Origin: Mya arenaria | Lineage: Eukaryota > Mollusca > Bivalvia > Myida > Myidae | Reading direction: 5' to 3' | Length of the DNA stretch: 64,000 bases | NCBI RefSeq assembly: GCF_026914265.1 | Contig: NC_069127.1 | Span: 25,496,637 to 25,560,636 of the forward strand | Part shown: in pieces, positions 23,561 to 37,300 of the stretch | Layout of the letters: each line of letters opens with the position of its first letter | Position numbering within the stretch: position 1 is the stretch's first letter | The notes under the pieces: model-generated | Told to the model about the DNA's origin: nothing | What the model saw: the letters and a program-made list of their open reading frames with translations, nothing else | The model's database searches: none | Position numbers and translations under genes: made by a program

Positions 23561-24880
23561 TATATCGTGCAGTAACTATCATAAATATCACTGTGACTTT
23601 GAGGTATGTATTAATCAATCCAATCGAGCAAATCATTCTAAGCTCAAAACGAAAGCTGTTTTTGGTTTTGTAAAAAGTAATGTTCGCACCTTTTACGTTT
23701 TATTTTCAGAAAATGTTTTTCAAGTCTTTCTTTAACAGGGATACCGGCGACGTTTTTCACCATTTATCAGAAGTAAAAGTATCTACAAATATTGTCATTG
23801 CTGTAAATCGTTATAATCACTAGTTTTCTGACATATTCGGCTTAAGTCCATGATAGGCTGATTTAAGGCATAATTAAGACGTTCGAAATATAAATAAAAG
23901 TTACATATTTTGAAAGAAAAAACTACATACATGTATATACTGGGCAATAAAGGTAAAACGACATAGCTTATAACTAAAATGTATTAGCAAGGTGGAACCA
24001 GGCTTAGACGTTAAAGGGCGGGGGCATCACTTAGGTGCATAAGCTTTTGGTTTGGCTTAAAGTTTTGGCAGGGGGATGGGGATTTACTCATCCAACAAAA
24101 AATATCAATTTTTAGTCCGGAATGGTGCATTTTGGCCGTATTTTATTACTTTTTCTCCTTTATCGGAATAAAAAATAAACTTGGACGATTTGAGGAGGGT
24201 TGCGCGGTGTTAATTACGCTGTTAAACTGACTTTGACCGTTGGTAAATAAACATGCTCATACGAACTAAATGCGTGTGAATATAAATGGTTTCTACGCTA
24301 GATCACTGGGCCTGTATTCATATTACATCATAAGTCATTTTCAAGATTAGCAAAAAAATACTGAGCATGGAAGTTATCTTCGGATATAACTGAAAAGTCG
24401 ACGCAAAAACAGAAAAGATCATGATTGGCCATTCGCACATGGTACAGAAGATAGATATATCGTTGAATCGATTAGTTTATATATTATATTATTATAGATA
24501 AAACTTGAATATGCCATGCATTTTGCTAGGCTTGTTGGCATTTGTATGTCAGTTTCATAATGCCTGGTATGGAGAACTATTTCTCACGTTCTTGTACATT
24601 GTTAGCAGTCCTGGTACTACTTTGATCATTCAAATTCGCTCACGGACATCCAATCAAAATACAGCGTATGGGTACATTACGTCAGTAAATACCCCAAATG
24701 CGGTTCAAAGTTGCAGATATCGTGTGCATCACTACGAACTTTGGAACAAGTGCCCTAGTCCGAAAATGAGATCTTTTATTTGTTTATCAAATATTGCTCT
24801 CAATTTGTGACGATTGTGTGCAACACTATTAAGCATCCCCATTTGGTAGCCATCAATATTGCTATCATCAATTTCACTGT
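23560..24880. other. AT-rich non-genic stretch
   Basis: It holds one member of the CAGGGGCGG family in diverged form (about 24009-24200) and a possible MITE end GGGCCTGTATTCAT at about 24308. Open frames (for example 24505-24810) show no recognisable domain. Nothing else is supported. Confidence 0.4.
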
Positions 24881-25339
24881 TGTTTAAAAACCTGACATAC
24901 AAGAGGTTATATTGATTACACCTTGGTTGATCTGTTTGACCGAGATGACATACTCAATACATTAGCGCGGTTCCGTTTCTGAAAGCCGTTACCATTAGTG
25001 CCATTAGTATCACCACAGCAATTAGCAAATGTAACTTCCAACGAACACCTCATATGGGGAATGTGTCACTAAGAAACGACTGTCGTATGCGTACATGTTT
25101 CATCTGCGTGTCTGTAGTTCCGCAAGGCTATTGAGAGAAACGGAATATCACGATTACTGGTTCCAAGCGGAGAGGACTTTATAAAAATCAAAATCCGATT
25201 GGACCTAAATGCAATTATTTGTGGTGAAGTTATTAATTTGAATTCAATTTTGGAGTACGAAGAACTATAATCATATCAAGGCATTAGACGCTGTGTATAA
25301 GCAAGTTTATCGGCGCGGATTGTTGAGGGCGCGAACTGA

Positions 25340-25348
25340 ATGAGCTGA
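25340..25348 (+). promoter_or_regulatory. Possible two-codon upstream ORF, copy B
   Basis: ATGAGCTGA lies 31 bases before the exon-1 ATG in a GC-rich leader. The same ATG-AGC-TGA is present in copy C at 42065-42073. If transcribed it is a minimal uORF (Met-Ser-stop). The transcription start is not known. Confidence 0.35.
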
Positions 25349-25378
25349 GGGCAGTCGGCCGCCCGGGCGGCTGGTGGG

Positions 25379-28300
25379 ATGGAGGAGTCTCGGGACGGCT
25401 CCATCGCCCCGTCGGACGGTACCCAAAGGCTCTTCAAGGTCCACGTAGACTACTGGTATGGCTATGGGAAATTTATGTCTCTCTGTACATTGTTTACCAA
25501 GTTAATGCGTTAGTGCTTATGTTCATGTTCCTGTACTTAAAAAAGAGGGGGCGTGCGGGGATGAAAACCTAGCAATTATTTGAAAGTCGCTGTCACTGTT
25601 TTTAAGTTCTTCGTGTCATATATAAGAATAGAAATCCATTTTCGCTCAAATAGATTAATACATGAGCTATTAGAGAGGAATTCTAAACATGAAGGGCTAA
25701 GTTTTATAATGAACCAGCTCATTATGTGATCTAATTCAACCTTAATATATCAAGCTGATTTCTGCCATGTCATATCGCGGAGGTGTAACTACCCCACCCC
25801 CTCCCCCTCCTTTAAAATCTTAAGAAATACAATGGAATAGCTAAACTGCCTGTAGGAATTACTACCCAAAATCCTTATGAATATAAAGTGTTCAGCGCGC
25901 TTTTTAATTTCCGTCTTCTCAGAATCTGTATAAGCCTTATCATACTTGGAAATATACTTTTCCTGTTCGGTATAGTTTGCCCTTTTAAATCTCGTTGACT
26001 TATCAATCGTATTGTACATTCTATTAATTTCATCTTTCAGAAAGTTTTATGTGAATCACTTTAAATCAAGGAAATAAAGGTTGCGTGATATACATGCGCG
26101 AATGATTTTCGTGGTAGTTCTTGAAAGTTTTAAATTTCATTAAGATGAATTGACAGTGTTACAACCAACTGGAGAAATATCAACAACCCTTTGTATTTCT
26201 AATTTCAAACACATTATAATGGATTGCCAAATATTTCAATTCGAAAAAAGCCATAGTCTAGCGTTTCGTATTTTGCAGAGAAGACATTTATTTTAATTCA
26301 AAATCACTGTATATCTTAAATATTCTATGAAAGGACAGTAAAATAACAGTGATAAAATGTCGAAACTTTTGCTAAACTAGTTTAATTTAACGTGACTTTA
26401 GGTGTCCGTTTCAATAATTACGTTTATTTGAATATGAAACGGTTTACTGCATTTCTTCAATGCAACCTTTTCAAACAGGTGCCAATATTCAAACATCACA
26501 CACTGTATGCATGAAACCAACGTGTCAAGATTTTGCGCTGAATACGACGGCCAATCAAAATGTAAGTGTTAACACGACAAAGCGGTAACCATTCGGACCA
26601 TCTCGGCCATTTTTTCATCGAAAACAACCTGGATGTATGCCGGTACATCAGTAGAAGTAGTTCGTCAAATTTTAAATAATGGTATTAATCAACTGTAGTG
26701 TTTTAACTTGTTTTTTGTATTACTTAATTTAAACTGATTGCATATTTGGTGTATTAAGTTAAATGTCATTTATAAGATTAACTGCTGGATTGACGTTACT
26801 TCGCGATCTTTTTACAGCGTAGTTAGATACAGTATAAATATTTCTGACATTGTAAATACATCCGAGGTTGTTTTCGATGGGAAATGGCAGAGGCGTTCCA
26901 AATGAGCGCTAACACGGCGAGAAAATGAGGTTAAAAAGTAATGGATTGATGTCAATAGTCATATTTACAAAGCTCTCCTATTCTTGAATAACGCCCGGGT
27001 AATAAAGCAATACTGGCCATATCTTATACAGTGTGTGTATACAACGTGATAAATTGCGTCATAAATACTACGTCGGAAGGCAATATTTTGCTTCCATTGA
27101 AGACTTTGACAAAAGATAACTTTCCTATTTCTTTACCATTTGAAATGAAACATAGCGCGGTCCACACCGTTTACGGAGCCCCGCCTTTCTTTTACCAGAG
27201 TTTGATACGGCCGTCTGACGGAGCACTAACAAGACATTGTTAAGGAAGTTTGTCTAAGTGGTTGATGAACCTAATCACCCAATCAAACTCCAGTTATAAA
27301 ACAAAGCCGACGGTGTGGCTCTTTAAGCGGCATAGATTACCTTTTGTTTCATTTAAAAGGGTGTAGTAAAAGAAAAGTTATGTTTGATTTAATTAAGTCT
27401 TCATTTTAAGCAAAATGTTACCTTCCGACATAGCATATATGATGTAATTTACCACGTGGTATACACACACTGAATAACACCCGGGTAATAAAGCAATACT
27501 GGCCATATCTTATACAATGGTAGGAACATACGTCACGCGCACTTGCTGAAGTGATTCCATGCGGTTTACGAAAACGTAAACAAATCACGTATTCTTCATT
27601 TTTTACACCATTTCCGACAAAGTTCCATGAAAAGCAATTGCGCAACGAATAACTCTATCTTCATTGTATGCAGGGTGATGGTTCATTTCTGGAATTAACT
27701 CTTCGTATAAGCCTGAAAATGGGATGAGTATTTTTCTAGATCGGGCTCTCTGCGGACGGAATTATATTGTTTTTTGTTAGAGTCAACTAAAACGATTTTT
27801 TTATGTATTTGAGGCGGCACGATCTCGCTAAAATGCCCTATGTGAAATAGTTATTGGACTGTTAACGCTAAAGATCTGTATAGAACAGTCCGATTTCCTA
27901 AAATGATTCCACGCCGACGTACGCTTCCCGGGGGACATAGATACGCCTTAGTCACAATTTGAGATTTCATCACCGATAATGTTTTAATATTGCATGATAT
28001 GTTTGGTAACTTATGTTTTGTTTACATTCTTATTATCGATTATACACGCTTATCAAAACTGAAATACCCCCAAAATGACATTCTCATTCATCAGAGTTTT
28101 GGTAATGATAAATTTACACCTGTATAAATATTAGTTTCATTATGGACAGACATTTTAAAGAAGTAATTGTTTAAATGCGTCAATTATCAAACATTGAAAT
28201 AAAGTTAGAAACATCATATTAATCAAAAACAATAACTATCACATGCACTTATTTCACAATTATTTTATTAGGCAAGCAGTTTTAAGGTCAATATGACTTA

Positions 28301-31300
28301 ATATGACTTAATTTGTTATCGAGGCTTAGGAGAGAGGACAACATTGTGCGAATGTTGGATGACCGATAGATAATGATGAAATATTGATAAAAGCGATATA
28401 AGAGGATTGATTGATGATTTACAAATGTGAACGTTATTTAAGCATTATGACTCGCAACTTATGAATGAGAAATACTTCGTCACAGGCCCCCATGAAAATC
28501 CCACTTGAAGCACTTACTGAAGTACATTACTAAGAAACACTTAAGTTTCTTCGTAGTTGCAGTTCGAATATTAAGCATCAAGACAACTCATCTTAATGTG
28601 ATATTAATAACTTTAATAATCCACTTCATAAGTAATTATTGCATTGTATTCAGTATAAATTTCCGTTGTTAAGTGCCCCTTTTACGTTATCACATTTGTG
28701 TAATATGTACAATGCTCCTCTATCCTTATATAACTTCCAGGAAATATAATAGTTACTGTAGATTCGGCCAGAGTTACTGAAACTAAACTCGAGGGCTTTC
28801 GCGCGAGTGTATAATGTCCTTATCGAGGGTGGTGGGTAAAGGGTGACGTCATCGTTTTGTATTATGTCAATGACAACGTTCTAGCGTGTGTTCTAGGTGG
28901 CCCGAATATACGGGGCAAAGAAAACCATATCGGGTAAGAGCGAAGCTCGAACCCGAATATGGATTCCTGCGCACCGAATATGGTTTTCTGCGCCCCGTAC
29001 TGACCCCATATCGGATCACCTACGAACGTAACATATATATCACGTCAACAACCTGTTAAAATGTTTCATTTAATCATCGGAATATTCATAATCGGAAAAT
29101 AGACGCCATTTTGGTACGGTGTAAATTTGTCGACCCAATATGGAAAAATATGGAGTCACCACGTGACCGGTCCTGGACCAGTGACATTGCGTCATTTATG
29201 TTGGAGGCGTGAAATAAATGAATAGCGTTGTTATTTACTCGGGTTATGGATGCATTATTAAAGAAAAGAAGGGAATGCGAATTTTACAAGAAATAAAATA
29301 ATGGTTGAAACAATGTTTCTAGTCACGATCCTTTCAGGATTACGGTTGGAATTCATAAATGGGTGAAATGGTTTTGAAAATATGCTCTCTGTGTATATGG
29401 CAGAGAAAATGGTATTCAGAATTGAAAAAAAATATCAATAACGGGTTAACGGAACAAAAAATGATACAGATTGACAACATAAGTATATATTAATGTAATA
29501 ATGTGCATGAAAAGCAATACCTTTAAAAAGGATTATATCAATACCTTTAAAGGATTAAAGTAGCATAATTACATTACACTTGTATCTGCATGTATTATAT
29601 ATTCAATAGTTACTATTCTTATATCAATGGATACCAGACATTTACGCAAAATTTGGTTTATTCTAACAAAAAAGTCAAAACGGTCAATCTGTGAGAGTGC
29701 AGCATTAAAATAAGTTGTATTTAAATGTTTAAATAATAATACAATAGCGACAAGAACAGTATCATTAAGTTTTATTAGAACACTAAACCCACTTTCAACA
29801 ATGTACAAAGTGTTATGGACACAAAGAAACATGATCACTTAAACGAACATCTGGGTATATATTTACAATCGACCGGTACAACAACATTTAAGATGGGAGG
29901 ATGGAACACATTGACTACTTTAAAGTTACTTTATTTTCCAAGAAACAGACACTTCAAGAATAAAAGTTGTCATTTTGGAGGGACGAGGTGAGATGATTTA
30001 GGATTGGCATAAGATAATATGAGCGATACATTTATTTATATCAACACAAAATTGTGGTCATGCAAAAATACAGTGAAATGTATCATCGTCACAATATATT
30101 TACCTGTTTTCTCGTATTTCATTATGTTTTGTTGTCGTGATTCTAAACAAAATCAAGGTTTACCAGCTTGCTACGTGGCAAAATGCAATCCATTAATTGT
30201 AATGACATTGAACACAGGGGCGGTTCAAGAATTTCACGTAAGAGGGGGCGTTTCTTAGGGGGCGTAACCAATTGACTTGCGCCCTTTCCTCAGAACGGAA
30301 ATTTCTTTGGTTGAAAATATTGGCGGGGAATTCGGGGGTAACTCCCGTGCGAATTTTTTAACATATTCTACTCCAAATGGTGCATTTTGAGCGTGTTTTA
30401 TTACTTTTTTCTCCTATATTGAAATAGAAAAGTAAACTTGGACGAGTTTAAGGGGTGGATGCACACCCCCCTCCCGCCCTGGAGCCGCTGGTGGTACATG
30501 GCCGCACATAATGCAACTGTAGTTAATGACATCTCATGTTATCTTAATGAGAGGTTCCCCAGTGGACTACCTGTTAATAACTTTGTACTTAGAAACATGT
30601 AGCAAAACTTGTATGCTTTATTTAAGTATTTTTCTCACGTGAACAGGCGTTTCTATGTAATGCACGTTCTTAAATCGGTATTTCCCTGTGGCCTGAAATT
30701 AATGACTTCCCATTTTTAAACCTTTTGAAAAACATAATACCCAAACAAATTTCACATTTATAGTGCAACGAAATCAGCTTTTATAAAAGCTATCATTTAC
30801 GGTAATTCAATCATGATCAATAAGTGTGCATAATATTATCTTATTCCCTATTCAGGAATAGCAGAGCATTGTATATCAGGGGCCGTATTCAAAAAACAAG
30901 TTAGATCAATCTCAAAGAGTAGAATCTGAGTGTATTGCTTGGACTGTAAAAATAATTGACCAATCGACTGAATGGAATACCACACCTACAGGGCCAGTAT
31001 TCAATATTGATCTTATCCTTAGACATGCCTAAGTGATTCCATTCAGCGTATTGGTCAGCTAAGTCTAAAGGCCAATCAATCGCTTAGTTACAATTCTTAA
31101 TTTTATTAAGTTCAATCTAAATTGCTTATTGAATACGGCCCCAGCTGGCCTCATTTTTTAAACCAGACTGTTCGAGAAACTTGCTTTTATAAAAACAAAC
31201 TCGAATCAAGACAAGTATATTTATAAGACGTAAAGCATTATTACAATTTCCGATGGAGAAGTGTATATGGATATGTTTTTAGATTGTAAGAAAAATGAAT

Positions 31301-34300
31301 ACAATAGAACAATTATTTCAACTTTCCTTAAACTATGTTGTAAGGGAACGATTTTGTCAAAGGAAAACACTGAGTTTGAAAATCGCTATATATCATCGGG
31401 CATACCTGTCGCAAACTTTAAACGATAAGAGCGACAGGTAAACATATAGCACTTAGCCTAATGCTCAGTTAGAGACAGGCAGATAATAGGCAAGAAGGCA
31501 CCAGGGGCGATATTCATAAATCATTAAGTTATTTCTTTACTTGAGTCAATTTCATAAATTGTTCATAGCCAACATAAAACTAACGTATAAATCTGTGGGG
31601 GTTTTTACATAAAAGTATGTACTTTAATTAAAATGAATGAGAATAAAGTACTCAAGCGATGATATGATATGATACATGAGAAACTTGTCTTAAGTTAGGA
31701 ACTGACTTTGGATGTTTTATGATAACCGACCCTGATATCAACCTTATATTCCACATACCTCCTAAGTGTCTATTATTTCAATCACTTACAACTTCAGTGC
31801 GGCGCCATTAAGAACGTTTAAAGATGCACTCTTACTCCCACATAAGATTTACCACAATTAATTATATTGAATCATTATTCCAAAAAGGATGAATAAATGT
31901 CGAAAACAATGGTTCTAATGAAGGAACTAACGTCTATCAAGTAATGCAAGTTCTAGACGATCAGATATTAAATTTTATTCAGAACCTTTACATTTAGAAC
32001 AACTCATGGCCATTCCTATGTGGAACTACATTCTCCAATTTTTTAAATTTACTCGTATAAACCTCTAAGAATGAAAATAAGAAATCATACTTACTGTTTA
32101 CATCCTTATTCCACCCATTGGCACTATAACGGAAGACGCGTTGGAGCATTTTCAACACATAACAAAATATTATGGCTCCAATGATTACCCGGCAAGTATT
32201 AGTTATTCTGAGTAGTTGTAGATGCATATATTACAATTATTAACATGAATTATACAATCTACAGTTATATAAAAGTAGTTTTACTGGCAGGTTTCAAAAG
32301 TGTATTCAATGACTAAGCCCATACGAGCATCTGTTTTAACAAGAACAAAAGACATGTGCAGACTAGCATAATCACAAATAAATGTTTAGGCAATAATATT
32401 TCATATACATTTTATATTAAACTGGGAGGGGAATAGACACCAGATGATACAACTGCGAGAAAAATTAAAGAAAACAATCATAAATCTAACATAAAATTGA
32501 TATCATTGTGTACAACGCATTGCACCTTATTTACTGCTGTATCACATCGCTTACAACATATGTATATTTCAAAGTTTTTGCATATTTTTCCAATTCGAAA
32601 ATTCAATGGGTCTCTCTACCACGTTTATCCCAGTAAATTTATTAATAACGTCGGTATATGTGTCTGTACTAATCACATGCCTCACCTGCTAAATCATTAT
32701 GCGCTGTTTTAAAAAGAGTCCACTCAGCTGAGACAGGAAAAAATTATTATTTTCATTATGTAAAGTAATATATTATCGGCCTCATACTAGTTCCTTTTGA
32801 AAATTCTATTCGTTGTTATAGGAAATACTGTTTGCCAATTTAGGAACAATCCAGTGTCTTGTACACGAAACACATTTAGATGATGCATGAATCCGCAAAT
32901 CTGCAATCACATACGAAAGGCATTTTAAAGCAATAAGGAAGTAAATAAATAAACTACGGTTTTCCGACGATAAAAATGATATATTTTTAGATATATTGGT
33001 AATATTTGGGAGTGGTGTTTCCATTATAAATGAATTTTGCTTATTTTGCATTTTTCTTTTAGCTCCAGCACTATCTATGTACTAAAATGTAAATTACAAG
33101 AAGTGTATCTCTAATTTGTATTTGATTAGATTCATAAAAGCATTTAATTACTCTTGGCTGCCTTTTAATGAGAATAATTGTTATCTTAATGATGTGTAGA
33201 CACGTCCAGTTGCAAATCACGTTGATATTTTTAAGATCATTAATTAGGCAATTAGTCTGTCAGTGAGTTTTTAAGCCGGAATCCGTTAATTGCCTTTAGG
33301 TTAATTACTTTTTGCAATCACGATCAAGAAAACCAATGATATTGGAAACAGCTATGAGATACAAATCACAATTTCAACCACATTATACTTTATTTTATCT
33401 AATTATTTTGTCCAATCACCGTAGTCTTCATTTATCGATAACGTACTAGTCATGTAATTAGACGACTTAAACCAATGTAAAAACATGTAGTAGCCTACAT
33501 GACTTTATGCAAGATTGTCGGGAAGAACATAGTAAATATGACTTATTAAAAATACACTAGTTTCAGATCTCAAACGGAAAACGGATTTAATTAACTCTTT
33601 GTTCAAATTCCTTGTTAATCATGTGTTTTTGTTTCAGTTTTACATTCTATAATGCATGAACACGCTTGTAAACTTGTTTTGTAACAATGAGTGTATACAT
33701 AAAATAAGAAAATGTGTACCAATGTTCAAAAGTATGAAACAAAACCAAGAGATAGAACCCATGTTTGTTGTACATTTCTCTAAAGTAACATAGCTTTAGT
33801 TTGTATGTAAAGGGATTATTTTCTTTCATGGCAATGTCAACTTCTGAATGGAAATCCAAACATAAAATGAATTCGGTAATTGTCCGCAAGAGATACCGTG
33901 GAAAACAAGGTTGTTGCGAGAGAGTTATTTTGGGGAGCAATGTATACGCCATCATGCACAGCCAGTACATCTTATATATTAAAATTAAAACTAGATTTTG
34001 AAAATTGGGTTCTATATTAAATCATTTTTGTAGATACGTATGACCGGAGCATGGTCGTCGGTTCACAGACCTCAAGCTGGGTGTGCTCGAGAGATGGCCG
34101 TTCGCCGATGTCTCCGGATCATTCTCTGTCCAAGGTATGGTACCCTAAGCATGACAGGCGATCTACAACTTTAGATATTTGTTTCATGGAGATCTGGGCG
34201 TTCGCCGATATCTCCTGATCCTTCTCTGTCCAAGGTATGGTACCCTGAGCATGGCAGGCGATCTACAACTTTAGAGATTGGTTTAATGGAGATATGGCCT

Positions 34301-37300
34301 TTTGCCGATGTCTCCGGATCCTTCTCTGTCCAAGGTATGGTACCCTGAGCATGGTAGTCGATTCACATACCCTTAGCTTGGTTTCCTGAAGATATGGCCC
34401 TTTGCCGATATCCTCGTATCCTCCCTCTATCAAAGGTGAGTGTAGCCGTAACATGGTCGCCTATTCACATATCTTAAACTTGGTGCGCTCGAGAGATGGC
34501 CGATTGCCGATGTCTCCGGATGCTTCTCTTTCAAAATTAATGTAATGGTAACATGAGCATGGTAGTCGATCCACAAATTCCAGGCTAAGTGTCCTACAGC
34601 GATAGCCTTTCGCCGACAACTCGTCTTCAATAAGTAAGTGTTGGCGAAGCATGCTTGACTCTTAATAAGAATTTAGGCTTGGTGTCAAAGACAGATGGCT
34701 GTTCAACGATGTCTCCGGTTTCTGCTCGGACAAAGTTTTTAGAGCATAGTCATTTCACGAATCACGAAGTTCTTGTTCACCGTCTTCTCGGGATCCTTCT
34801 AAGTTAACGGTGAATGTGACCTAGCATGATCCTTGGTTCACTGATTACAAGCTTGATGTCCTAGACAGGTGGCCTTTCTGTGCTATATCCGGGTCCTTCT
34901 CTATCAAAAAGGAGTGTAAGTGGGTCATGGTCGTCCGTTTACAGATCGCAAACGTGTCCTACATAGATTTTAGTTTAAACATATTTATTTTACAACAATT
35001 GTGAAACAAGTTATTACAACATTATATTAATCACTCTCGTTGGCACGATTTTACGCGAGAGTGTGGTCTTGTGTTGTGGGGGAAACCGGAGAACCCGGAG
35101 GAAACCCACTTGTCCGGCTTGGTGACCACAAACCAAACTCCTACATAGATGGCCGTTCGCCAACAAGTTCTGGTCTGTCTCGGGCAACTAAATGTGAGGT
35201 GAACATTGTTAACCTTTTCAAGGACTTGAAGCTCGATGTGTTACAGAAATGCTCGGTCAAAGGTGTTTTCGGAGACATGGATTTCGTTTTTGTGTCCTAA
35301 GGCGATGGCCGTTCGCCGACATCCCGATATCCTTCTCAGGTCATAATATGTGGTTGGAGCATGGTTGGACCTACACGTAGATCAAGTGTAATCAGCGGGT
35401 CCTTTTCGATCGAAGGGCCGTGACTTCGGAGCATGGTCGTTGTTTAACGATTTTCAAGTTTGTTGTCCTAGAGAGATTGAGGTTTTCAACGTCTCTGAAG
35501 TCTTATCGTCCACAGGTAGAAGTGACCGAAGTATTGTCGTCAGATCAAGGAAATTCAATAAAGTGTGCTACAGATAGATTGCCGGTCGCTGACGTCTCCG
35601 TAACCTCAGTTAAACGTGTATTTACATAGCTTGAGCATGATCGCCGGTTAATTGATTTGAATTTGCCATTCTATAGAGATGGCCGTTCGCCAAGAGCGAC
35701 AGTAGAAATAACCTCATTTCTGTATGCTATTTTTGTTAGCCACGGATCAAGAAATAGTCGTAAGGGTCTTTTTAAATGAACATCCTCTTCCTTGGAAGCG
35801 CAACAAAAGTTTCTCAGACGTCGACAAACAGCACTTTGTGTAAGACACCATGCTTGTAATCCGTCAACCGCCGAGCATTCCCATTATATGTTGTTCTAAC
35901 ACTCGTCGTTGGTTAGAATTTAAGTGGGGTTTTTTGCTGGTCCTGTATAGAGTTTTTGTTTGTTGTTTGTTTAATGTAATATAATGCACCAGTCATTTGT
36001 AACCACGCCCCCCCCCAGGTCCAGGGAATAGCGGGGACTTTGACTTTCGGTCCAGCCAAGCCCGGGCAAAATCTCCGCCCTGCGGGGACGATCTGCTGGT
36101 AAAACCGCCGCAAAATGTCCCCGCACCCAAGGGACCATAGATAAGGCCGATTTCCTGCTATATTTGGCGTGAAGACAAAACCACCGCATTCACCCGGCAC
36201 TGCGGGGCCACCTGGAAGGTAAGAACACGGCCCATTTCCCCGGCTATCCCCGGTATACCCCCGGATCTTGGGGGGGGGGGGGCGTGGTTACAATTGACTG
36301 GTGTATAATACCATTTTGTTATACTAAAAAGCGATGTTGTTGACTTAACTGCAGCGCATTGACAGTGTTGCATTCGTCAGTTTCATTTTCATTTTCAATA
36401 TGGATGCGTTTCCTTCTCGTAAATTTATCTATCTTTATAGATAAAATTCTCTGCAGAAGGTATATATTAGATTTTTTTGTCAAACTGTTTTTGCTCTGGA
36501 GAAATATAGATAGATAAATAAAGTATTGTGTAAAATGAAGAGCAATTTATTTTCAGATTCGTTCGAGGTATTTGTGAATGGCGAACTTCTGTATTCTAAA
36601 CTAGAGACTAAGGAATTTCCGCAGGAATCACAGGTATAACTGCGGCATCCTACATAAAGATGCTGGTAGTTTTTATATTGAATTCACCATAACGGCTATA
36701 AGTAATCAGTTTTATACTAATTATTACATGAAAGAATTAACGTTAAGAAGACGAATCAAATAGTGCGTTATGCGGTATTTTAAACTCGTTAAAGGCACAT
36801 TGTTAGAACCTAATACATTGTTGTATGAAATATCAAAGAATCCGTCAATTTGAAAAAAATGTTAAGAAATGTAAAACGCAAACATGTCGTATTTGATGAC
36901 TTTTTGAGGAGTGGGTTCATTTTAAAAAGGCAAAAAGTTTTGTTATAGAAGTTTGGGTTCTTTTTAAAATGGCAAATGTTTTGTTATAGATGGTTGGGTT
37001 CTTTTTAAAATGGCAAATTTCTTGTTATAGATGTTTGGGTTCTTTTTAAAATGGCAAATGTCTTGTTAGAGATGTTTGGGTTCTTTTTAAAATGGCAAAT
37101 GTCTTGTTATAGATGTTTGGGTTCTTTTTAAAATGGCAAATGTCTTGTTATAGATGTTTGGGTTCTTTTTTAAATGGCAAATGTCTTGTTATAGATGTTT
37201 GGGTTCTTTTTAAAATGGCAAATGTTTTGTAACAGATGTTTGGATTCTTTTTAAAATGGCAAATGTCTTGTTATAGATGTGTGGGTTCTTTTTAAAATGG

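Noticed and set aside
24505-24810. 101-codon plus-strand frame with hydrophobic start
   Set aside because: No family resemblance and no support from the duplicon copies.
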